Shown piece after piece: positions 51,055-60,437 of a stretch of DNA of 64,000 nt. The translations under genes and the position numbers were made by a program. The notes below the pieces were generated by a model. It searched no databases. It saw only the letters and a program-made list of their open reading frames with translations, and was not told where the DNA came from. Source of the DNA: CAVSUR01 sp963846005 (lineage in GTDB: Bacteria; Actinomycetota; Actinomycetes; Streptosporangiales; Streptosporangiaceae). The stretch spans positions 248,001 to 312,000 of the forward strand of contig CAWJUH010000004.1 of the NCBI GenBank assembly GCA_963846005.1. The letters are read 5' to 3'. The stretch's first letter is position 1, and each line of letters starts with the position of its first letter.

Positions 51055-53217
51055 CTAGGGAGCCGGGTGGAAGGCCGCCGCCACGGCGTACCAGTCCGTC
51101 GCGGCCCCCAGCGTCGCGCGGGCGTCCTGCGCCCCGGCGGCCCCGGACTCGATGTCCTCCAGCGCCACCGAGCCGGAGCTGGTCTGGCTGCGGATGGTGA
51201 ACGGCAGGCCCTGCGACGAGCCGGCCGTGATGGAGGACGGCGACCCGCCGGTGATCACGCCGCCTACCACGAGGTCGCCCGCCGCCGTCGCCGCGGTCGG
51301 GCCGGAGTCGACCGCGGTGCCGCTGCCGCTGGCCACCGCGGTCTGGTCCAGCGCGCCAGAGGTCGCGATCCCGGAGTAGTCAGCCAGTGCCGCGTCCAGG
51401 TAGGTCGCGTTCGCGGCGCTGATCGTGATGGTCAGGCCGTTCGGCGCCGCCTTGGAGTTCTGCAGGTAGTACAGGGCCAGATCGCCGCTGCCGGTGCCGA
51501 AGGTGGTAGCCGCGGCGGACCGGGTCCACGTCCCGTTGATATTGTCGGACACCGTCACCTGGCCGGCCGAGTTGTACTGGCCGAACCAGCCCACCAGCAG
51601 GTCACCGGCGTCGACCGGCTGGGTCAGCGTGACCGTGACGCTGGCCACCTCGCCGCCGGTGCTGGTCGAGGCGCCCTGCACGTACGTGATCCCGCCCGGC
51701 TTGGACGTGGTCGCCGACACGGCGGCCGACTGGGCCGAGTGGTTGCCGGACCCGTCGAACGCGTCCACCGTGTACTTGTAGGTGGTGGACGGCGACGCGG
51801 TCATGTCGGTGTAGCTGGTCGCGTTCGGGCCGCCGGTCGTCCCGATGGCCGCGCCGTTGCGGTAGATCGTGTAGCCGGTCACCCCGACGTTGTCGGTCGA
51901 GGCGTTCCACTTCAGCGATACCGAGTGGGAGGTCACCCCGGTGACCGCCAGGCCGGCCGGGACCGTCGGCGGGGTCTTGTCGCCGGAGGTCTGGATCAGC
52001 TCGTAAGCGCCGATGTCGCAGCCGCTGCCCTGCGGCCGGGTGGTGCCGCGCTGGTCGGTGGTGCCGGTGCAGCCGGGCGTCGCCGCGGGGATCGCGTCGA
52101 CCGCGGGACTGCAGGCCGGCAGGGCCATGGTCTGGGTCGGCCCGCCGTTGGAGGCCAGCGCGTCCAGGTTCGGCTGGGTGCTGCTCAGCGAATGACTGGC
52201 CGCGGAGAACCCGCAGGAAGTGCCGGTGTCGATGTTGTACCCGCCGTCGGTGATCGGCGCCTGGCCGCCGCAGTTGCTGCCGCCCTGGCCGTTCGCCACG
52301 ATGCTCATGCCGATCGTCATCGTGTACCCGGTGTAGTTCAGCACGTCCGCGCCGTAGGACGCGGTGTTCCCGGACAGGGTCGACTGCTGGACGGTGGCGT
52401 TGCCGAAGTTGACGATGCCGCCGCCGCCGTTGGCTCCCGCGGTGTTGTTGTAGAACGTGCTGTCGGTCACGTGCAGCGTCGCGTCGTTGTCGAGCGCGCC
52501 GCCGCCGGGGCCGCTGTTGCCGGTGAAGGTGTCGTCGGCGACATTCAGCGTGCCGGCGCCGTTGACCATCCCGCCGCCGCCGTAGATCGTGGCCGTGTTG
52601 CCGGAGAACGTGCTGTTCGTGACCGTCGCCACGTTCTGGTTGAAGACGCCCGCGCCCTCCTGGGCGGTGTTCCCGGTGAAGGTGGAGGTATTCACCGTCA
52701 GCGTCCCGCTGCTGTTGATCGCGCCGCCGGAGGTCCCGGTAGTGGCCGGCGATGAATTGCCGGTGAAGGTCGAGCTGGTCACCGACAAGGTGCCATGACT
52801 GAAGATCGCGCCGCCGCCCTGGGCGCCGTTGTTGGCCAGGCCGTTGGACAGGGTGAGCGCGCTGACGGTGAGGCTGCCGCCCGCGGCGACGTCGAATATG
52901 CGGAACGCCGGGGTCCCGGCGGCGGCGGACCGCTTGATCGTGTCCTTGTTGCCGACGATGGTCACCTTGCCGGTGATGACGGGCAGGCCGGTGCCGCCGT
53001 CGGTGGCGTTGTTGGCTGCGGTCAGGTTGTAGGTGCAGCCGCTGGCCAGCAAGATGGAATAGCCGCCGGGCTTGGCGTTCGCGGTGTTGATTGCGCTGAC
53101 CAGCGCCGGAACCGTGCAGGTGATCGCAGCCGAAGCGGGCTGGGCGACCGTGAGGAGCGCTAAGGCCGGCGCGACCACGGCCGTGGACGCGACCATGCCG
53201 CGCAACCTGAGTTTCAC
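51055..53217 (-). CDS. Secreted right-handed beta-helix protein with FN3 and a C-terminal module
   Basis: 720 residues. Signal peptide MKLRLRGMVASTAVVAPALA, cleaved near ASAA. Residues 30-320 are parallel beta-helix turns with motifs such as SSTFTGNS, TSTFTGNTAQEGAG and STLSGNTASYGADV. A 'choice-of-anchor Q' stretch (TDQRGTTRPQGSGCDIGAYE) follows, then one FN3 domain (TPPTVPAGLAVTGVTSHSVS). Last is a ~200-residue module from ITYVQGAST to WYAVAAAFHPAP, which I cannot name. GTG at 53217 has GGAG eight bases upstream; the GTG four codons earlier is less likely. It is probably an extracellular carbohydrate-binding or lyase-like protein. It is paralogous to the next gene. Confidence 0.82.
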   Translation of the reverse strand: MKLRLRGMVASTAVVAPALALLTVAQPASAAITCTVPALVSAINTANAKPGGYSILLASGCTYNLTAANNATDGGTGLPVITGKVTIVGNKDTIKRSAAAGTPAFRIFDVAAGGSLTVSALTLSNGLANNGAQGGGAIFSHGTLSVTSSTFTGNSSPATTGTSGGAINSSGTLTVNTSTFTGNTAQEGAGVFNQNVATVTNSTFSGNTATIYGGGGMVNGAGTLNVADDTFTGNSGPGGGALDNDATLHVTDSTFYNNTAGANGGGGIVNFGNATVQQSTLSGNTASYGADVLNYTGYTMTIGMSIVANGQGGSNCGGQAPITDGGYNIDTGTSCGFSAASHSLSSTQPNLDALASNGGPTQTMALPACSPAVDAIPAATPGCTGTTDQRGTTRPQGSGCDIGAYELIQTSGDKTPPTVPAGLAVTGVTSHSVSLKWNASTDNVGVTGYTIYRNGAAIGTTGGPNATSYTDMTASPSTTYKYTVDAFDGSGNHSAQSAAVSATTSKPGGITYVQGASTSTGGEVASVTVTLTQPVDAGDLLVGWFGQYNSAGQVTVSDNINGTWTRSAAATTFGTGSGDLALYYLQNSKAAPNGLTITISAANATYLDAALADYSGIATSGALDQTAVASGSGTAVDSGPTAATAAGDLVVGGVITGGSPSSITAGSSQGLPFTIRSQTSSGSVALEDIESGAAGAQDARATLGAATDWYAVAAAFHPAP

Positions 53218-53398
53218 CGAGAACTCCACCCTTGTGCTGGGCCCGTACCGGGCAGCCAGAGAGCGGCAAATACCGCCAACGCCGGTAACTTACTTCCGCT
53301 GCGGTCCGGTGAAACCGGCATATGAGGTAGGAGCGCCTACTCACCATGCATAAGGACCCGCCCGGATGTCCCGGTTCGGTCCGGCTTGGGCCGCGCCG

Positions 53399-56300
53399 TC
53401 AGCCGGCGTGGAATACCGCGGCCATCGCGTACCAGTCGGTGGCCGCTCCGAACGTGGCGGTGGCGGCCTGCGTTCCGGCCGCGCTGTCCGTGATGTCCTC
53501 CAGGTCCACCGAGCCCGAGCCGGTCTGGCTGCGGACGGTGAACGGCAGGCCCTGCGACGAGCCGGGGGTGACCGAGGACGGCGAGCCGCCGGTGATGATC
53601 CCGCCGACGACCAGTTCCCCCGATCCCACGGCGGCGGTCGCACCGGAACTCACCGAGGTGCTGTTGCCCGTGGCCACCGCGGTCTGGTCCAGCGCCCCGG
53701 TCGTCGCCACGCCCGAGTAGTCGGCCAGCGCCGCCTCCAGGTAGGTCGGGTTCGCCGCGCTGATCGTGATCGTCAGCCCCGACGGCGCCGCCTTGGAGTT
53801 CTGCAGGTAATACATCGCGATATCACCACTGCCGCTGCCGAACTTGGTCGCCGCGCTGCTGCGCGTCCACGCCCCGTTGACGTTGTCCGACACCTGAACC
53901 TGGCCGGCCGAGTCGTACTGCCCGAACCAGCCCGCCAGCAGATCACCGGCGGAAACGGGCTTGGACAAGGTAATCGTCATGCTGGCCAGTTTGCTGCCGG
54001 TCCCGGACGAGGCACCCTGCACGTACTGCGCGCCTGCCGGGCAGGCCGGCGTGGTCACCGGCAGGGAGGCGGACTGGGCCGAGTGATTCCCGGCGGTGTC
54101 GAAGGCGTCGACGGTGTAGCTGTAGCTGGTCGACGGCGCCACCGTCGAGTCGGTGTAGGAGGTCACGGAGCCGCCGGTGGTGCCGATCGGCTTCCCGTTC
54201 CGGTACACCGTGTACCCGGCCACGCCGACGTTGTCGGTCGAGGCGTTCCAGCTGAGCTGGACCGAGCTGGAGCTGACCGCGGTGGCGGCCAGGCCCGTCG
54301 GCACGGTCGGCGGCTGGGTGTCGCCGCTGCCGTAGGCATGGAACACCGCCGCCGCCGCGTACCAGTCGGTGGCCGAGCCGAATGTGGCCCGGGCGTCCTG
54401 GGTCCCGGCCGCGCTGGCGGTGATGTCCTCCAGGTCGGCCGCGCCCGAGCTGGTCTGCGCCCGCATCGTGAACGCCTGCCCCTGCGAGGAGCCCGGGGTG
54501 ACCGAGCCGGGCGAGCCGCCGGTGATGATGCCGCCGACGACCAGCTCGCCCGCGCCGACCGCGCCGGTAGCACCGGAGTCGGGCGCGGCGCTGTTCCCCC
54601 TGGCCGCCACGGCCTGGTCGAGCGCGCCGGAGGTGGCCACGCCGCTGTACTCAGCCGCTGCGCCCTGCAGGTAGGTGGCGCTGGACGCGGAGATCGTGAT
54701 GGTCAGCCCGTTCGGCGCGGACTTGGTGTTCTGCAGGTAGAACATCGCCAGGTCGCCGCCGCCGCTGGCGAAGGTGGTGGAGGCGGCGGTGCGGGTCCAG
54801 GCCCCGTTCACGTTGTCGGACACCTGCACCTGGCCGGCGGCGTCGTACTGGCCGAACCAGCCGGCCAGCAGGTCGCCGGCATGCACCGGCTGGGACAGCG
54901 TGATCGTGGTGCTGGAGACCCGGCTGGCGGTGGAGACCGCGCCGCTCTGGCCGGCCTGGACGCCCGACGGCGCGGGCGTGGTCACCGGGACCGGGGCGGA
55001 CTGGGCCGAGTGGTTGCCGCTGCCGTCGAAGGCGTCGACGGTGTACTGGTAGCTGGTGGACGGCGAGACGCTGGCATCGGTGTAGCTGGTGGCGTTCGCG
55101 CCGCCGGTGCTGCCGATCGCCGTCCCGTTGCGGTAGATGGTGTAGCCGGTGACGCCGACGTTGTCGGTCGAGGCGTTCCACTGCAGCGACACCGAGCTGG
55201 CGGTGACCGAGGTGGCGGCCAGCCCGGTCGGCACGGTCGGCGGCTGGGTGTCGCCGGAGCCCTTGATCAGCTCGTAGGCGCCGGTGTCGCAGCCGCTGCC
55301 CTGCGGCCGGCTGGTCCCGCGCTGGTCGGTGCTGCCCTGGCAGCCGGGAGTGGCGGCCGGGATGGCGTCCACCGCCGGGCTGCCCGCCGGGAGCGCCATC
55401 GTCTGGGTGGGACCGCCGTTAGCGGCCAGCGCATCGAGCTGCGGCTGGGTGTTGCTCTGCGAGTGACCGGCCGCGGAGAAGCCGCACGACGACCCGGAGT
55501 CGATGTTGTACCCGGCGTCGGTGACGGGGGCCTGGCCGCCGCAGTTGCTGCCGCTCAGCCCGCCGGACACGATGCTCATGCTGATCGACAGGGTGTAGCC
55601 GGTGTAGTTGAGTATGTCGGCGCCGTAGGGCGAGGTGTTCCCGGCCAAGGTGGACTGGGTGATCGTGGTGGCGCCGAAGTTCTCCACCGCGCCGCCGCCG
55701 TTGCTGCCGCCGGTGTTGCCGGAGAACGTGCTGTCGGAGATCTTGAGCGTGGTGTCGTTGTCGATCGCGCCGCCGCCCGGGCCGGTGTTGCCGGTGAAGG
55801 TGTCTCCGCTCACCGTCTCGCTGCCGGCCGCGTTGAGCAGCGCGCCGCCGCCGTAGATCGTGGCCTTGTTGTTGCTGAACGTGCTGTTGGTGATCGTCGC
55901 GGATTTCTGGTTGAAGACCCCGCCGCCCTCCTGGCCGGTGTTGCCGGTGAAGGACGAGGTGGTCACCGTCAGCGTGCCGCTGCTGTTGATCGCCCCGCCG
56001 GAGGTCCCGGTCGTGGCCGGCGCCGAGTTGCCGGTGAACGTCGAGCCGGAGACCGCAAGCGTGCCGTGGCTGTAGATCGCGCCGCCGCCTTGCGCGCCGT
56101 TGTTAGCCAGCCCGTTCGACAGCGTCACCGAGCTGAGCGTCAGCTTGCCGCCGGATGCCACGTCGAAGATCCGGAACGCGGCCGTGCCGCCGGCCGTCGA
56201 GCGGGTGATCGTCGCGCCGCCGCCGGCCACCGTGACCTGGCCGGTGATGACCGGAAGGCCGGTGCCGCCGTCGGTGGAGTTGTTAGCCGCGGTCAGCGTA

Positions 56301-56500
56301 TACACGCAGCCGCTGGTCAGCGTGATCGTCCCGTTGGTGGCATTGGCGGCCGCGACGGCCGCGACCAGGCTGGCGGCCGTGCACGGCACGGTCGCGGCGA
56401 GCGCGGGCGCCGCGGCGGCCACGCTGCTGATCAGCCCGCCGGCCAGCAGCGCGACGGCCGCGCCGGCCCGGCGCAGCCCGAGACCTGCCTGTGCTCGCAC
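53399..56500 (-). CDS. Secreted beta-helix protein with two FN3/C-terminal module pairs
   Basis: 1033 residues, a longer paralogue of the preceding protein. Signal peptide RRAGAAVALLAGGLISSVAA, cleavage near ALAA. The beta-helix region (STFTGNSAPATTG, TITNSTFSNNKATIYGGG) and the anchor-Q motif (DQRGTSRPQGSGCDTGAYE) are closely similar to the neighbour. FN3 (PPTVPTGLAATSVTASSVSL) and the ~200-residue unnamed module are then present twice in tandem. GTG at 56500 follows GGGGGAT. It is separated by 181 bp from the shorter paralogue. Tandem duplication plus a module duplication explains the layout. No catalytic residues can be assigned. Confidence 0.82.
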   Translation of the reverse strand: MRAQAGLGLRRAGAAVALLAGGLISSVAAAAPALAATVPCTAASLVAAVAAANATNGTITLTSGCVYTLTAANNSTDGGTGLPVITGQVTVAGGGATITRSTAGGTAAFRIFDVASGGKLTLSSVTLSNGLANNGAQGGGAIYSHGTLAVSGSTFTGNSAPATTGTSGGAINSSGTLTVTTSSFTGNTGQEGGGVFNQKSATITNSTFSNNKATIYGGGALLNAAGSETVSGDTFTGNTGPGGGAIDNDTTLKISDSTFSGNTGGSNGGGAVENFGATTITQSTLAGNTSPYGADILNYTGYTLSISMSIVSGGLSGSNCGGQAPVTDAGYNIDSGSSCGFSAAGHSQSNTQPQLDALAANGGPTQTMALPAGSPAVDAIPAATPGCQGSTDQRGTSRPQGSGCDTGAYELIKGSGDTQPPTVPTGLAATSVTASSVSLQWNASTDNVGVTGYTIYRNGTAIGSTGGANATSYTDASVSPSTSYQYTVDAFDGSGNHSAQSAPVPVTTPAPSGVQAGQSGAVSTASRVSSTTITLSQPVHAGDLLAGWFGQYDAAGQVQVSDNVNGAWTRTAASTTFASGGGDLAMFYLQNTKSAPNGLTITISASSATYLQGAAAEYSGVATSGALDQAVAARGNSAAPDSGATGAVGAGELVVGGIITGGSPGSVTPGSSQGQAFTMRAQTSSGAADLEDITASAAGTQDARATFGSATDWYAAAAVFHAYGSGDTQPPTVPTGLAATAVSSSSVQLSWNASTDNVGVAGYTVYRNGKPIGTTGGSVTSYTDSTVAPSTSYSYTVDAFDTAGNHSAQSASLPVTTPACPAGAQYVQGASSGTGSKLASMTITLSKPVSAGDLLAGWFGQYDSAGQVQVSDNVNGAWTRSSAATKFGSGSGDIAMYYLQNSKAAPSGLTITISAANPTYLEAALADYSGVATTGALDQTAVATGNSTSVSSGATAAVGSGELVVGGIITGGSPSSVTPGSSQGLPFTVRSQTGSGSVDLEDITDSAAGTQAATATFGAATDWYAMAAVFHAG

Positions 56501-56587
56501 CGATCCCCCACCCCGGTCCTGCCGATCCGGCCCGGCGCGGCAACCTGCCGCGGGGCGCATACTATGCCGCGGGCCGGTCCCGGCCAT

Positions 56588-56625
56588 CCTGCATCTGGCG
56601 TAGCCGCGGCTACGCCAGATGCAGG
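56588..56625. terminator. 38-bp perfect palindrome
   Basis: CCTGCATCTGGCGTAGCCG is followed immediately by its exact complement, 19 bp per arm with no spacer. It starts eight bases after the stop of the lipoprotein gene on the minus strand. A terminator hairpin is therefore the simplest reading, though a cruciform or recombination site is possible. Confidence 0.7.
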
Positions 56626-56633
56626 CGCCCCGG

Positions 56634-57512
56634 TCAGCCGCGGGCGTGCCCGCGCAGCTGGCCGAGGTTCAGCGCCCGCAGCACGGCCAGCAGCCGCGGG
56701 TGAGCGGCCAGCGAGCCGCCGGCGTAATCCCAGGCGAACGTCTGTTCCCCCTGCCAGTCGGAGTGCTCCCACTGGCCGATCATGATCTGCAGCTCGTGCG
56801 CGGTCGGGTAGCGCCATTGCTCTGCGGAGAAGGCCTGCAGCACGGCCCAGTAGCGGGCGACGTGCGCCGCGTGCAGCGCGGCGATGTAGCGCGGGATCAG
56901 CGACCAGTCGCAGCCCGCCCCGCGCACGCACGGATAGGGGTCGGTGCCGAGCACGTCGGTGGCCTTGGCGAACGCCGCGAAGTTGCCCGCCTCGGTGACC
57001 ACCTCGTAGGTGAAGGCGCCGGGAGCCAGCCGGTGCACCAGGCGGCTGCGGGCGGTGATCTGCGCCGCGACATGATGGCAGTGCCCGCCGTAGGCCGGAA
57101 CCGCGTCGTCAGCCTCGTCAGCGAGGTAGTAGCCGGCCACCTTCGGGTCGCCGGCCAGCGGGCGGACCAGCGCCTTGACCACCGTGTCGGAGAGCGCGAA
57201 CGTGCAGCTGGCCGGCAGGTAGCTCCCGATCCAGACCAGCGCGCGCTGGCCCGCGGGCAGCTTGTTGATCAGGCTCGGATAGGGGCCGACATCGACGAGG
57301 TCGTAGCCGTACGGCTTGGTCTGCTGCCCGTCGGGGGTATCGGTCATGTACCGGTACTGCAGCGAGCTGTGCACCGGGTAGTGCACCGCGGCAGCCTCGC
57401 GGCTGGACGCGGAATGCAGGCCGACCGCCGGGCGGGCGGCACCGCAGCCGGTCGCGATTAAGCAGAAGGCCGCCGCGGCGAGGGCCGCGGGCAGCCGCAG
57501 GCGGCGGTTCAC
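56634..57512 (-). CDS. Lipoprotein, TIM-barrel glycosidase-like, function unknown
   Basis: 292 residues with a lipobox (FCLIATGCGAA), so anchored to the outer face of the membrane. The rest has alternating strand/helix segments: YGYDLVDVGPYPSLINKL, KVAGYYLADEADD (acidic pair at a strand end), EAGNFAAFAKATDVLGTDPY and QIMIGQWEHSDWQGEQTFAW. This is suggestive of a glycoside-hydrolase-type barrel. Catalytic residues cannot be fixed. GTG at 57512 overlaps the deacetylase stop as GTGA, so it is translated with it. Sugar-polymer processing fits the neighbours. Confidence 0.6.
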   Translation of the reverse strand: MNRRLRLPAALAAAAFCLIATGCGAARPAVGLHSASSREAAAVHYPVHSSLQYRYMTDTPDGQQTKPYGYDLVDVGPYPSLINKLPAGQRALVWIGSYLPASCTFALSDTVVKALVRPLAGDPKVAGYYLADEADDAVPAYGGHCHHVAAQITARSRLVHRLAPGAFTYEVVTEAGNFAAFAKATDVLGTDPYPCVRGAGCDWSLIPRYIAALHAAHVARYWAVLQAFSAEQWRYPTAHELQIMIGQWEHSDWQGEQTFAWDYAGGSLAAHPRLLAVLRALNLGQLRGHARG

Positions 57513-58180
57513 TCGATCTCCCTGAGTATCCGGAACGGCTCGGCGGCGGCCCGCCCGGCCTGGCTGCCCCAGAACGCGGCGCGCTCGCGCAGCGCGCGGC
57601 CGGAGCGGGGGTGCGGATAGTCCCGCAGCTCGCTCTCGTAGCACTCCATCGCGGCGATCTTGGTGTCCAGGGTGGCCGTGATGTCGGCAAAGTAGTTCGG
57701 CTGCAGCGCGGTGTCGCCGGCCGGCCAGGCCCATTCGGTAGATGAGGGGGTCTCGAACACCGCGAACCGGCGCAGGCCGGGCCGGTAGTAGGGACGGCAC
57801 GCGGTCCAGGCGGCCCGGGCCACCAGGCCGTGGTCGGCGTTCACGTCGGCGGGGAAGTGGGTGTACACGAGCTGCGGGCCGAGCTCGTCCAGCACGCTCT
57901 CGATCAGCTGGGTGAGCTCGATGAACGGGACGGTATCGAGCCGCTGGTCGGGCAGGGCCTGCAGCCGCAGCGAGGCGAACCCGATGGTCTCGGCGGCCCG
58001 CCGCGCATCCTTTTCCAGCGCCCCCATCATCTCGTCCGGGTAGCGGCTGCCCGCCCCGTCGGCGACGACGACCGCGTGCACCTCGTCCCCGGCCTGGACG
58101 TGCCGGGCGAGCGTGCCGCCGGCGCCGAGGATCTCGTCGTCGGGATGGGCGCCGATGACCACGACCGTGCTCGCCGCCAC
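57509..58180 (-). CDS. PIG-L family N-deacetylase
   Basis: 223 residues. Zinc motif GAHPDDE (His12, Asp15) and the distal YTHFPADVNADHG supplying the third His. These enzymes remove N-acetyl groups from amino sugars such as GlcNAc-containing lipids or mycothiol-type conjugates. Start MAASTVVVIGAHPDDEILGA is standard. It lies four bases from the formyltransferase gene and overlaps the lipoprotein gene. The deacetylase and formyltransferase may therefore act in turn on one amino sugar. Confidence 0.88.
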   Translation of the reverse strand: MAASTVVVIGAHPDDEILGAGGTLARHVQAGDEVHAVVVADGAGSRYPDEMMGALEKDARRAAETIGFASLRLQALPDQRLDTVPFIELTQLIESVLDELGPQLVYTHFPADVNADHGLVARAAWTACRPYYRPGLRRFAVFETPSSTEWAWPAGDTALQPNYFADITATLDTKIAAMECYESELRDYPHPRSGRALRERAAFWGSQAGRAAAEPFRILREIE

Positions 58181-58184
58181 CGCG

Positions 58185-59264
58185 CTACCTCCGCCCGGCC
58201 GGCGCGGCGGCCGCCGGGCCCGGGCGGGCCGCGGCCGGATCGCCGGCGGGCGGCAGCTGCGCCGGCGCCGGGCCGAGGCCGAGCGCCCAGGCCGCCGTCA
58301 CCGGGTCGACGGCATCGAACCGGTCGCCGGCGCGCAGCCCCGCGCGGGCGGCCCACGGCGCGGCGGGCTCGGGCTTGCCGTCCGCACCGGACATGGCGGT
58401 GACCGCGACGCGGCCGCCGGCCGCCGCGACCAGCACCGCATCGCCGTGATAGCCGAGCACCTGGCCGGGGGCGCCGTCCGCGGCGCCGGCGGCCAGGTGC
58501 GAGGCCCAGAACATGACCTTGCGCCCGGCCCGGTACCCGAAGGCCCCGGGGTAGGGCACGGTCAGGGCGCGGATCCAGTCGTGCACGGCGCGGGCAGGCC
58601 GGTTCCAGTCGGTGATCCCCATCCGCGGGGTGCGCTTGGGCAGCAGCCCGCCATCGGCGGCGCCCTGCGGGCAGCGCGGCGCGGTGCCGGCCAGCAGGGC
58701 GGGCACGTGCTCGGTCAGCATGGCCGCCCCCGCCGCTGCCACCTGCTGGTAGACGGTCGCGCAGGTGTCGTCCGGGCCGATCGGGATGCGCCGCTGGTCG
58801 ACGATGTCGCCGGTATCGGTGCCCGCGTCCAGGTACATCATCGTGTTGCCGGTCACGTCCTCGCCGCGCAGGATGGCCCAGTTGACCGGGGCCCGGCCCC
58901 GGTAGCGCGGCAGCAGGGACGCGTGGAAGCCGATGCAGCCGCGCGGCGGGACGGCCAGCAGCGGCGCGCGCAGCAGCCTGGTCCAGCCGACCACCACGAT
59001 CAGGTCCGGCGCCAGCGAGCGGATGTGGCCGACCTCGTCCTCGGCGTTCAGGTCGGCGCACCGCCGCAGCGGGACCCCGTGGGCCGCGGCGAGCGGCTCC
59101 AGGTCCACGTAGCCCGAGGGCGCGCTGCCGGCCGCGGGCGTGGTCACGACCTCGGCGACCTCAGCCGGGCCGTCGAGCAGCGCGGCGAGGGCGGGCAGCG
59201 CCTCGTGCACCGCGCCGACGAAGACGATGCGGCCGCGCCCCGGTGGCGGCTGGTTCACGTTCAC
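58185..59264 (-). CDS. Formyltransferase family protein (sugar N-formyltransferase-like)
   Basis: 359 residues. Formyl-tetrahydrofolate-dependent fold with FHASLLPRYRGRAPVNWAIL (His114) and DAGTDTGDIV (Asp150), followed by a C-terminal FMT-like domain (AVHDWIRALTVPYPGAFGY). The Asn two residues before the catalytic His in Fmt/ArnA is Gly here (CIGFHAS). Context (deacetylase, sugar dehydratase) points to an N-formylated sugar in a surface polymer, not to formyl-Met-tRNA. A Pro/Ala-rich tail of ~30 residues follows. ATG at 59264. Confidence 0.8.
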   Translation of the reverse strand: MNVNQPPPGRGRIVFVGAVHEALPALAALLDGPAEVAEVVTTPAAGSAPSGYVDLEPLAAAHGVPLRRCADLNAEDEVGHIRSLAPDLIVVVGWTRLLRAPLLAVPPRGCIGFHASLLPRYRGRAPVNWAILRGEDVTGNTMMYLDAGTDTGDIVDQRRIPIGPDDTCATVYQQVAAAGAAMLTEHVPALLAGTAPRCPQGAADGGLLPKRTPRMGITDWNRPARAVHDWIRALTVPYPGAFGYRAGRKVMFWASHLAAGAADGAPGQVLGYHGDAVLVAAAGGRVAVTAMSGADGKPEPAAPWAARAGLRAGDRFDAVDPVTAAWALGLGPAPAQLPPAGDPAAARPGPAAAAPAGRR

Positions 59265-59322
59265 GGCTCCTTCACAGCTTCCGGTCCGAAGCGCTGTCCG
59301 CGCCCGGCCTCCCGGCCCTGAT

Positions 59323-60309
59323 TCACCCGCCCGCGCGCAGCCCGAGCGCCCCCGCCAGGTTGCCGGCGGTGGCGGCGTGGCGCAGCGGCGCCGCGCCGGT
59401 GACCCGGTCGATCAAGCGGGTCAGCGCGTAATGGCTGACCCGCTGGCGCAGCACCGCGCCGGACAGGCCGGGCGCGATGATGACGGCCGGCACCTGCTCG
59501 GTCGTCTCGCCCTCGTCAAAAGTGACCACGATCACCAGCCGGCCGGCCCGCCAGTCCGGTCCCGACATCAGCCGCGGGACCCAGGTGCGCAGGAACCGGT
59601 CGGCATCGGCCAGCGTGCCGTTGTGCGCGTCATCGATGAGGTTCGGGGTGATCAGCCCGGCGTCGGGCAGGGTGCCGTGGCGGATGTCGGAGATCAGCGC
59701 GCCGCTGGTGACCGTCCCCGCCGGGACGTCATCGGCCAGGCACAGCCGCGCCTCGTCAGGGAAGTAGGTCCACGGATTGTGGTTCGGGTCGTAGTTGCCG
59801 GTCAGCGCCTTATCGCAGGGCGCCGGCATGGACTGCTCGTAGGACTTCGCGGTCTCGCCGCGGGCGATGGCCTGCCCGAAGACCGACGGCCCGGGGTAGT
59901 CGCACCCCAGTCCCGGCAGGCAGTCCTGCGGCTGGTTGAACGCTGAGCCGCCGAAGATGCCGAGGTAGTTCGGCAAGCTCGGATGGCCGACGTCACTCCA
60001 CGAGACCGCGCGTGCGTACCGGCGCGCCAGGCGCCACAGATAGGGCATGTGACCAGGGAAAACCTGCTGGATGCTGTGGTTCTCTTCCATGATCACGAGA
60101 ATCTTCGTCAGCCGCTGGCCGGTCCGCGCCGACACCGCGGAGCCCGGGTCGGCGGCCGGCGCCGTGCCCGGCGAGCGGGCGGCCGGGCCGCCCGCGGCCG
60201 AGGCGCCGCAGCCGGCCATCAGGGCAGCGGCGGCGCAGCAGCCGACCACGGCCAGCAGCCGGCCACGGCCGCGGCCGGGCGGCCGCATTCGTCGGGTCAG
60301 CGAGAGCAT
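59323..60309 (-). CDS. Phosphoesterase-family lipoprotein (acid phosphatase-like)
   Basis: 328 residues. A basic start and hydrophobic stretch end in a lipobox (AAAALMAGCGAS). The mature domain has LVIMEENHSIQQVFPG, VGHPSLPNYLGIFGG and VIVVTFDEGETTEQVPAVII. These are the metal-binding blocks of the alkaline-phosphatase-superfamily 'phosphoesterase' (AcpA/PlcC-like) group. It probably cleaves a phosphate ester outside the cell; the substrate is unknown. ATG at 60309 is chosen as the first Met before the signal sequence; two others are possible. It is divergent from the Wzz-like gene across 128 bp. Confidence 0.8.
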   Translation of the reverse strand: MLSLTRRMRPPGRGRGRLLAVVGCCAAAALMAGCGASAAGGPAARSPGTAPAADPGSAVSARTGQRLTKILVIMEENHSIQQVFPGHMPYLWRLARRYARAVSWSDVGHPSLPNYLGIFGGSAFNQPQDCLPGLGCDYPGPSVFGQAIARGETAKSYEQSMPAPCDKALTGNYDPNHNPWTYFPDEARLCLADDVPAGTVTSGALISDIRHGTLPDAGLITPNLIDDAHNGTLADADRFLRTWVPRLMSGPDWRAGRLVIVVTFDEGETTEQVPAVIIAPGLSGAVLRQRVSHYALTRLIDRVTGAAPLRHAATAGNLAGALGLRAGG

Positions 60310-60437
60310 TCGTCGAGCATAGGCAGCCGCGGCGACCGCCCCACTCATGCAAACGACGTAGAACGAAACCCTTTGTTGGCCGAGGCTGCGGCGATCACCG
60401 GCCCCTACGTTTAAGGCCGTCACGACTTCGAGATGGG

